Assembly (NCBI RefSeq): GCF_043757465.1 | Contig: NZ_JAYVPL010000002.1 | Coordinates: 25,411 to 89,410 of the forward strand | Length of the DNA stretch: 64,000 nucleotides | Source of the DNA: Armatimonas sp043757465 | GTDB lineage: Bacteria; Armatimonadota; Armatimonadia; Armatimonadales; Armatimonadaceae | Reading direction: 5' to 3' | In this document: in pieces, positions 41,533-47,719 of the stretch | Layout of the letters: each line of letters opens with the position of its first letter | How positions within the stretch are numbered: the stretch's first letter is position 1 | Notes under the pieces: generated by a model | What the model saw: the letters and a program-made list of their open reading frames with translations, nothing else | What the model was told of the DNA's origin: nothing | Database searches by the model: none | Translations under genes and position numbers: made by a program

Positions 41533-42280
41533 TGGAGGCAGTGGAGGCGGTTCCCACGCAAAAGGCGCGAGTGATGAGCTCGTCGGCTGGAGTACGCTCG
41601 CCCTCGGACTCGCGATCAGCACCCTGCTCCTCTGGAAAAACGGCGGCTGGGCCGCCTTCCGCAGCCCCACGCGCTTCCACGGCTTCGATGACTACAGCCT
41701 CTTCAATATCGCGGTCTTGCTCCTGCCGACCCTGACCTGGATTCTCGTCGCCCTACGCCGCGAGCTCAGCGACTTCGGCCTGACTCCGGGCAACGCGCGC
41801 GGTGCCCTGCTCTTCTCGCTGGTGATTGGCCTGGCCTATATCCCCGTGCTGGCGCTCTTCTCCGGCCAGAAGCAGTTTCAGGCGTACTACATTCCCTGGC
41901 TCAGCTCCAGTGGGATTCTCTACGGGATGGAGTGGCACGGCGGGCAGTACACCGGCGGCAAGATAGACTACGGGCGCTTTCTGTACCACGAGACCGTGAT
42001 GTGTTTCTACATGTTCGCGTGGGAGTGGTTCTTCCGGGGCTACTTGCTCTTTGGCCTCCGCAAGATCATGCCCACCTGGGCCGCCGCCATCGTCCAGGCA
42101 CTTCCCTTCTTTGTCCTACACCTAGGTAAGCCCCCCGCCGAGTTCTGGTCGTCGCTGCCGGGGGGAATCCTCCTAGCCCCGGTCGCGATTCGCTTCAAAT
42201 CGTTCCTACCGTGCTTTCTCGTCCACTACATCATCTCGTTGGGCAACGACATCGCGGCGCTTTATTTCCACTTCCGTTGA
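41495..42280 (+). CDS. CPBP-family intramembrane protease homologue
   Basis: The frame is open upstream to 41291 but overlaps the amidohydrolase gene. A TTG at 41495, 7 nt after gggggag, is the best start and gives 261 residues with a Ser/Asn/Gly-rich N-terminus. About seven hydrophobic segments follow. The CPBP/Abi signature is FAWEWFFRGYLLFGL, where the usual EExxxR is EWFFR (the first Glu is Trp), then PFFVLHLGKP (FxxxH) and FLVHYIISLGND. The family includes CAAX-type proteases and bacteriocin immunity proteins. The altered Glu may mean an inactive enzyme or a variant site. Confidence 0.7.
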   Translation: MARRSSSSNNENSGGSGGGSHAKGASDELVGWSTLALGLAISTLLLWKNGGWAAFRSPTRFHGFDDYSLFNIAVLLLPTLTWILVALRRELSDFGLTPGNARGALLFSLVIGLAYIPVLALFSGQKQFQAYYIPWLSSSGILYGMEWHGGQYTGGKIDYGRFLYHETVMCFYMFAWEWFFRGYLLFGLRKIMPTWAAAIVQALPFFVLHLGKPPAEFWSSLPGGILLAPVAIRFKSFLPCFLVHYIISLGNDIAALYFHFR

Positions 42281-42281
42281 T

Positions 42282-42345
42282 TTGCCAGGCGGTTAAAACG
42301 GCCTGCTGTCGCGGCAAGGAGGCTAAAGCCCCCTCGGGGTTTGGC
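42282..42345. repeat. REP-like double hairpin between convergent genes
   Basis: The aggcggtt/aacggcct arms (about 42286-42305) and the ggaggctaaagccccc segment (42319-42334) form two short imperfect stems. Elements of this shape (GC-rich, with TTAA or TAAA loops) look like dispersed intergenic repeats, and they could terminate the CPBP gene or its convergent neighbour. Confidence 0.4.
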
Positions 42346-43207
42346 GTTGGCGGTGCCAGGCTTGGATTCCTTGGCGCAGAGCGGCGATGGCCTGCTCAGA
42401 GGTCATGGGTTCGGGGAGTTCATCGGAACTCTGCCAGTGAAAGTGGTTATTTTTCACATAAACTGTGAGAATGGGCGTGTAGTGGTAGATATCACGGGGA
42501 TAAGCACATACTTCTTGGCTAAAGTAAAAACGCGTCCCCGCAACCTTGCCTTCCACTTTGATGAACTCCCAGGGCTTCAGCCATGCGTCCACAGCAAGCT
42601 CGGGGCACAAGACGCGGCGGCGGCGAACACGGTGAAAGTGAACGGTCAGTTTCCAGCCGACTCGATGCTTTTGCTGCCCACGGGAAAGCCATGGCCCGAC
42701 ACGAACAGGCTCAGCGATCCGAACGAGCTGTACCGGATACGTTGTCCGGTGATCGAATAGTCCCTGGGAAAAAGGATCACTAGCCCAGGTCAACCATGCC
42801 TGGCATTCCTTTGCACTTCGCGCCACGCAGTTCAATGTTTGCGTTTTCTCGTCCACCCAGACGAGGCGATCCTCAACGGTTGCCTTACTTTGGTAAAGCC
42901 GACATCCCAACGGCGTGAAGTCCAGATCGCCTTTTTCGGGCAACTCGTCTTCGGGTGGGGTTAGCCAGCCCGATGCCTGCCAGTGTGCCAGGCGTTTGTT
43001 CCGAGGTTCACGGACAACTCTCAACCAGCCGTTAGCAATCATTCCCTCCAAGACCACACGATAGGTATCTGCTGTCTCCACAGTAACAGAGTTGTTAAAG
43101 TGCTGTGCTAGCTCCAACTCACCTACGACATAGCGCGCCATCTCGTCGAGGGGGCAGTACATCTGGTAATGCAGGCAGATCAGCGCGTCCTGTTCAAGTT
43201 TGGTCAT
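42323..43207 (-). CDS. Unknown protein, tandem paralogue B
   Basis: From the ATG at 43207 the product is 294 residues. It starts MTKLEQDALICLHYQMYCPL with a helical first about 90 residues (VETADTYRVVLEGMIANGWL, REPRNKRLAHWQASGWLTPP) that could form a winged-helix-like unit. The rest is rich in Trp, Arg and beta segments (VGWKLTVHFHRVRRRRVLCP). It is clearly homologous over its whole length to the upstream gene and overlaps its 3' end by 14 nt. No family is recognised. Confidence 0.75.
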   Translation of the reverse strand: MTKLEQDALICLHYQMYCPLDEMARYVVGELELAQHFNNSVTVETADTYRVVLEGMIANGWLRVVREPRNKRLAHWQASGWLTPPEDELPEKGDLDFTPLGCRLYQSKATVEDRLVWVDEKTQTLNCVARSAKECQAWLTWASDPFSQGLFDHRTTYPVQLVRIAEPVRVGPWLSRGQQKHRVGWKLTVHFHRVRRRRVLCPELAVDAWLKPWEFIKVEGKVAGTRFYFSQEVCAYPRDIYHYTPILTVYVKNNHFHWQSSDELPEPMTSEQAIAALRQGIQAWHRQRQTPRGL

Positions 43208-44084
43208 CGGTACGGTACTTTCCACTGAGGCGTAGTGCTTGTATGCCGTCAGTAAGATAGGCGATTGCCTGCTCCGGTGTAATGGGGGCAGGGAGGTTGC
43301 TGGGGCCACTCCAGACAAGCTCCTCGCCGCGATGATCCAGGACAACCACAGGCTTATAGAGATACTGCCCCTGAGGGTTCTGGGAGACGCCGAGCCAGAA
43401 GCAGACATGCCCCGCCGGCAAATAGCCGTCAATCCGGACATGCTCACGTGGCTCCAGCCAGGCATCAAGGCCCAGCTCGGGAATCTGTACACGGCGACGG
43501 CGTAGTTTTCGATAGTGAATGGTGAGTTTCCAGCCCGCCTGGTGGCGCTGTTGCTCTCTTTTAAACCACTTCCCCACCCGCACCGGCTCCGAGATCACGG
43601 TTGGTTGCGCGGGGCGTGTCGTCCGGTCGCCCAGAATCCCACCCCCACGCGGTGTGCAGCGCTTCTTAAACCAGGCATGGCAGGCTTTCTTGCTCCCGGC
43701 CACGCAGTTGAATGTCTGCTCGTCCTCATCCAGCCAGACCAGGCAATCTTTGAGGCCCTTTGTATTTCGGTAGAGCCGCCAGCCAAGCGTGGTGAAGTCC
43801 AGATCACCTCTCTCGGAAAGCTCATCAAGCGGAGGAGTGAGCCAGCCCGCCGCCTGCCAGCGCTCCAGACGCATCGCACGAGGCTCGCGCACGACCTTTA
43901 CCCAGCCTTTAGCGAGCAGCGCTTCCAGCACCACACGGTATGTTTCCGCCGCCTCTACCACGATCTCCGGCCGTGATCTGCGTGCCCAGCCCAGTTCGTC
44001 TACCAGATCAAGCGCCATCGTATCAAGAGGACTGTACGATCTCATGTGCAGGCAGGTCAGCGCATCTTGCTCAAGTTGGGTCAT
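43194..44084 (-). CDS. Unknown protein, tandem paralogue A
   Basis: The 296-residue product starts MTQLEQDALTCLHMRSYSPL and shares with paralogue B the blocks VEAAETYRVVLEALLAKGWV, REPRAMRLERWQAAGWLTPP, DELSERGDLDFTTLGWRLYR, SEPVRVGKWFKREQQRHQAG and PITPEQAIAYLTDGIQALR. It follows selD after 5 nt, so selD and both paralogues form one transcription unit. TAGAGT ends 7 nt before the ATG and could give an internal promoter. Function is unknown; a link with selenium use is possible from context only. Confidence 0.75.
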   Translation of the reverse strand: MTQLEQDALTCLHMRSYSPLDTMALDLVDELGWARRSRPEIVVEAAETYRVVLEALLAKGWVKVVREPRAMRLERWQAAGWLTPPLDELSERGDLDFTTLGWRLYRNTKGLKDCLVWLDEDEQTFNCVAGSKKACHAWFKKRCTPRGGGILGDRTTRPAQPTVISEPVRVGKWFKREQQRHQAGWKLTIHYRKLRRRRVQIPELGLDAWLEPREHVRIDGYLPAGHVCFWLGVSQNPQGQYLYKPVVVLDHRGEELVWSGPSNLPAPITPEQAIAYLTDGIQALRLSGKYRTDDQT

Positions 44085-44089
44085 CGTAG

Positions 44090-45175
44090 CTACTCTACGA
44101 TGATCTGTGGCTCGCCTTCTTCCACGCGTCCGATCACGGCGCGTGTCTCGACACCGTGTTTCTGCAATGCCGTCAGCAGCGCCGCCAGCTTGGCTGGTGC
44201 GACCGCAATGCAGAGCCCACCGGAGGTCTGCGGGTCGAAGAAGACCTCGCGCTGATCGGCGGGGACGGAGGGATCAAAGGTGACGAGCTCGGCCAGGTAC
44301 TCGGCATTGCTGACACCTCCACCCGTGACAAAACCCGCAGCCGCTAGCTCGCAGGCACGGGGGAAGATGGGAATGGCATCGTTTTCAAGGCGCAGACGTA
44401 CGCCACTCTGCCGCGCGATGTGGGAGAGATGTCCGAGCAAGCCAAAGCCTGTGATGTCGGTCGCCGACGAGACACAACCCGGGCCAATGCCTATCTCCCG
44501 CATCGCCGTTGCCGCTGCGGCATTAAGCGTCGCCATGCTCTCCACAGCAAGCTGCATTGTTGCGTCGTCGAGCTTATCGAACTTGGCTGCCGTCATGAGA
44601 ATTCCCGTTCCGAGCGGCTTGGTGAGCACGAGAAGATCACCAGGGCGTGCCCCCGCGTTGGTAGTGATCCTGTCCGGGTGCACCGTGCCCGTCACCGAGA
44701 GCCCGAACTTGGGTTCGGGATCATCCACGCTGTGCCCACCCGCCAGATGCACACCCGCGAGCTTGAGCTGATCCGCTCCGCCACGAAGAATATCAGCGAG
44801 CACCTCACCGGGTAGCTCGTGGATCGGGAAGCACAGAATGTTCATCGCTGTAAGCGGCACACCGCCCATCGCATAAACATCCGAGAGCGCGTTGGCGGCA
44901 GCGATCCTCCCGAAGTCGTAGGGGTTATCCACGATGGGGGTAAAGAAGTCCAGGGTCTGGATCAAGGCAAGCGTATCACTGAGGCGGATCACCCCGGCGT
45001 CGTCGGACGTGTCCAGCCCGACGAGAACATCGGGATGCTTCTCCTGCGGCAGGCCCGCTAAAATTATCTTCAGAGCCGACGGCCCGATCTTGCTCGCTCA
45101 GCCCGCACAGCGCACCCGCGCTGTCAGACGTTGCGCCGCAAGCTCACGACCATTGGGGGGATTCGTACCAGACAT
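44090..45175 (-). CDS. selD: Selenide, water dikinase with in-frame UGA (selenocysteine) at the catalytic position
   Basis: SelD makes selenophosphate from selenide and ATP. A plain open frame starts only at 44992, inside the protein. Reading through one TGA (45098-45100) gives a full-length 361-residue protein from the ATG at 45175: MSGTNPPNGRELAAQRLTAR, VRCAG, U26, ASKIGPSALKIILAGLPQEK, HPDVLVGLDTSDDAGVIRLS. U26 and K29 match the catalytic Cys17 and Lys20 of E. coli SelD (CxxK). Downstream motifs LDFFTPIVDNPYDFGRIAAA and AGGHSVDDPEPKFGLSVTG are canonical. TACAAT lies 7 nt before this ATG. Selenocysteine-containing SelD is known in other bacteria. Confidence 0.9.
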
Positions 45176-45182
45176 CGGTCGT

Positions 45183-45188
45183 ATTGTA
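45183..45188 (-). promoter_or_regulatory. -10 box TACAAT for selD
   Basis: On the - strand ggTACAAT ends 7 nt before the ATG at 45175. This supports the upstream start and therefore the read-through of the TGA. Confidence 0.55.
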
Positions 45189-45242
45189 CCCAATGCCAGG
45201 GTGTGAAGACACGGGATTAGCGACGGATCCACCACGAGGTTT

Positions 45243-47015
45243 CTATTTGAAGGACGGGAGGACGATGCCGCGCAGGATCACTTTCTGCGCAGCGAGGAAG
45301 ACGATGAGGATTGGGAGCGCTGCCAGTGTTAATGCCGCAAAGATAACGTACTGAGGGGCGTTGGACTGCAAGTTATAGAGCGCCACCATGATCGTCCACA
45401 TCTTCGGGTCCTGGCAGACGACCAGGGCGAAGAGGAAGGCACCATAGGCACCAGTGAAGGCGTGGAGAGCGATGACGGAGAAGATCGGGAGCGAGAGCGG
45501 GAGCGTGATTTTGGCGAACATCATCAGCTCCGACGCGCCGTCGAGAATCCCCGCTTCGTAGAGTTCCTTGGGCAGCGAATCGAAGAAGCCTTTGAGCAAG
45601 AAAATCGAGTAGCCGCTGGCAAGGCCCGGCAGGATCAGGGCACCGAACGTGTTGAGTAGCCCGAGGCTCTTGAGCATCAGAAAGTTTGGAATCATCGCCA
45701 CTTCGGCGGGGAATGCCATGGTCGCCAACAGAAAGAGCAGCACTTTGTAGGTGTAGGGCAGCGGGTAGCGCGAAAGAGCGTAGGCGCAGAGTGGGTTGAC
45801 GATCAGGGCTCCGAGGATCGAGAGCATACAGAAAACCACCGTATTGAACAGCGTCCGCCCACTCTGCCCGCCGGTCATGAGCTGCCGGTAGACATGGATA
45901 AAGTTGCGCGTCGCAAAGTCGCGGCGCAGCTCGGAGCCGTGCGTTTTCACGAAGGCAAAGTCAAGGGCGGCCTGTGGCGGCTGGGCGTTCAGATCCTGGA
46001 TATGCTCCCGCCAGAGGCTCTCCGGTGTCTCGGCTGTGAAGGCGCTAATCGGCGCGTCGGCCTTGAGGAACTCCATCCAGTCCGTGAGCGAGAGACCATC
46101 AGCGGGCGGCACGGCGGGAAGCACGATTTGGGGACGCTTTCGCTTTGCCAGAAATGCCTGCCAGGCGGGCGCGGCACTGCTGTCCATTTTGAGCATGCGG
46201 AGCGGGAACTTGGTGCGCATAAACGCCTCCCAGTCCTTGTAGACCGCACCCGTGGGAGCCGTGGCGGGCAGCGTCAGTGTCTCCCAGTCCGTAGTGCGCG
46301 TCTTCCAGGCGGCATTTAGATCCGCAAGCTTGCCCTGGTAGATGTCCTCTTTGAGGTACTTGCGCCAGAGCGCATCGCCAAAGGTTGGGACGAGATAGTT
46401 CTTGGGAAGGCTCGTGCGAAACTCAAACCAGTCCTTGACTTTCGGACGGTCACTCTGGGGCATCCACGCACGCAGCGACGGCTTCTCAATCGGGGCTGTG
46501 ATGGTCTCAAACCGGACATTTTCCTCACGCCAGGATTTATTGAGGGTGTCTATATCGTTGCTATATTTTTCCTTGAGCCAGTCGCGAAAACGCATCAAAA
46601 GCGGCGCGGGAGCGTTCTCGTGCTCGCCAAAACCCGCGCGTAGGAGGTGGGCCGGCAGTGCCTCGGCAAATCTCTGCCACTCGACCACACGACCAGCGCT
46701 CTCTTCTGGTTTTGGGACGGGCACTTCCGCGACTTTCTTGTAGTCCGCATGGTGCGCGGCGTTCAGCTCGTCTAAGTTATTGGCGTAGCGATCCTCTAAA
46801 TACTTCACGTAGAGCGCGGAATCCTCGCGCCAGTAGGCCGGGATCAGCCGCGCGGGAGCGTAGTCGTTGAAGTCCGACTGGCTCTTCGTGGCGGTCGAGA
46901 GCATCAGCAGAAACGGGTAAAGAGTCGTGACCGCGCCCAGGCTGAGCACCAGATACAGTGCCGCCAGCCCGAGCCGCACTTTCAGCGAGTTGCGCCCGAT
47001 CCGCGAGATGTGCAC
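45243..47015 (-). CDS. Sugar ABC transporter permease (MalG family) with large repeat-containing insertion
   Basis: The 590-residue protein has TM1 at about 19-40. The normal MalG core follows from about residue 385 (RTLFNTVVFCMLSILGALIV, LLATMAFPAEVAMIPNFLML, and the ABC-binding EAGILDGASELMMFAKITLP). Between them is an insertion of about 330 residues, predicted extracytoplasmic. It consists of alternating modules: KYLEDRYANNLDELNAAHHA, WLKEKYSNDIDTLNKSWREE and YLKEDIYQGKLADLNAAWKT; and WQRFAEALPAHLL, WFEFRTSLPKNYL, WEAFMRTKFPLRML and WMEFLKADAPISAF. The YL..Y..dldtLN..W motif resembles a segment of GH42-like glycosidases. Typical MalG has about 280 residues. No partner permease or binding protein is in the window. 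The start is GTG. Confidence 0.88.
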   Translation of the reverse strand: MHISRIGRNSLKVRLGLAALYLVLSLGAVTTLYPFLLMLSTATKSQSDFNDYAPARLIPAYWREDSALYVKYLEDRYANNLDELNAAHHADYKKVAEVPVPKPEESAGRVVEWQRFAEALPAHLLRAGFGEHENAPAPLLMRFRDWLKEKYSNDIDTLNKSWREENVRFETITAPIEKPSLRAWMPQSDRPKVKDWFEFRTSLPKNYLVPTFGDALWRKYLKEDIYQGKLADLNAAWKTRTTDWETLTLPATAPTGAVYKDWEAFMRTKFPLRMLKMDSSAAPAWQAFLAKRKRPQIVLPAVPPADGLSLTDWMEFLKADAPISAFTAETPESLWREHIQDLNAQPPQAALDFAFVKTHGSELRRDFATRNFIHVYRQLMTGGQSGRTLFNTVVFCMLSILGALIVNPLCAYALSRYPLPYTYKVLLFLLATMAFPAEVAMIPNFLMLKSLGLLNTFGALILPGLASGYSIFLLKGFFDSLPKELYEAGILDGASELMMFAKITLPLSLPIFSVIALHAFTGAYGAFLFALVVCQDPKMWTIMVALYNLQSNAPQYVIFAALTLAALPILIVFLAAQKVILRGIVLPSFK

Positions 47016-47021
47016 ACCAAC

Positions 47022-47050
47022 CCCCTAGCCCCCGTCCGACGGGGGAATCT
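47022..47050. repeat. GC-rich palindromic element between genes
   Basis: ccccctagcccccgtccgac followed by gggggaatc forms a strong stem between the permease start and the upstream gene's stop. It closely matches the element inside the pgpH/ybeY overlap. Confidence 0.55.
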
Positions 47051-47055
47051 GCAGT

Positions 47056-47451
47056 CTACTTCCGGCTCGCTAGAAAGGCCTCTTCAGCAGCATCCAGCTC
47101 GTTTGGTGTCAGGCGCTTTGCCTCACCGGGCGTGAGATCCAGAACAGAAACGAGGATTGCGTAGTTGAGACCAAACTTCTTCTCCGCCCCCGTCAGACGG
47201 TTGCGAGCCTCGTCGGAGAGCCCGTCCAGCCACTTGACTTTCATGGCTTTCTCATTCTCTTCGTGGCGCTTACGTAGCTCGACAGGAAGCGTCTCACGGT
47301 CTACCAGCACCGAGGCTTCCTCGTTATAAACTTTCAGGATGGTGCCACTGAGACCGCCGTAGTGGGGATAGTACATTCCGCTCTTGATATCAGCGGGCGT
47401 TTGCTCACGCTGAACGACAGTAACAGTGTCGCCGGGATTGATCTTGGCCAT
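47056..47451 (-). CDS. Hypothetical cytoplasmic protein with small beta-barrel-like N-terminus
   Basis: The 131-residue product starts MAKINPGDTVTVVQREQTPA and has GLSGTILKVYNEEASVLVDR, a KOW/SH3-like pattern, then a charged helical tail ending DLTPGEAKRLTPNELDAAEE. TATAAT ends exactly 6 nt before the ATG, which fixes the start. Family not recognised. It is divergent from the small membrane protein at 47504 with 52 bp between the start codons. Confidence 0.7.
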   Translation of the reverse strand: MAKINPGDTVTVVQREQTPADIKSGMYYPHYGGLSGTILKVYNEEASVLVDRETLPVELRKRHEENEKAMKVKWLDGLSDEARNRLTGAEKKFGLNYAILVSVLDLTPGEAKRLTPNELDAAEEAFLASRK

Positions 47452-47457
47452 GGGAAT

Positions 47458-47463
47458 ATTATA
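47458..47463 (-). promoter_or_regulatory. -10 box TATAAT for the hypothetical gene at 47451
   Basis: On the - strand ggTATAAT is followed by 6 nt (attccc) and ATG, predicting a leaderless mRNA. Confidence 0.6.
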
Positions 47464-47491
47464 CCGTCCCCACCCCCATAAACGAGGGCGG

Positions 47492-47497
47492 TACAAT
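47492..47497 (+). promoter_or_regulatory. -10 box TACAAT for the small membrane protein at 47504
   Basis: gggcggTACAAT is followed by 6 nt (agaggc) and GTG. With the - strand box at 47458 it forms a head-to-head pair. Confidence 0.6.
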
Positions 47498-47503
47498 AGA
47501 GGC

Positions 47504-47707
47504 GTGACACCCTACGAAAACTTGCGCATCGTCATCTGGGTCTTTGGTATCCCAACCATCATCGCCCTGACGATCCGTGCGACCAAAAAAATGAAGGCGA
47601 TCCGTCAGCGCCACGAGGAGCTGATCGCGGAAGAGGCGGCAAACCCGAAGAGTTCCTTACAAGCGCTCTCAGAGCTCTACACCGAGCCCAAAAAACAGAA
47701 GCGCTAG
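47504..47707 (+). CDS. Small single-span membrane protein
   Basis: The start is GTG at 47504, fixed by the promoter spacing. The 67-residue product has a hydrophobic helix near the N-terminus (IVIWVFGIPTIIALTI) followed by a basic stretch (RATKKMKAIRQRHEEL) and a polar tail ending PKKQKR. No family is recognised. It ends convergently with the VPS10-like gene 12 nt away. Confidence 0.6.
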   Translation: MTPYENLRIVIWVFGIPTIIALTIRATKKMKAIRQRHEELIAEEAANPKSSLQALSELYTEPKKQKR

Positions 47708-47719
47708 CGTACCGGATCC

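Noticed and set aside
44090..44992. selD as a truncated gene or pseudogene starting at 44992
   Set aside because: All residues upstream are canonical SelD, the only interruption is one TGA at the Cys/Sec position, and a promoter box lies before the upstream ATG.
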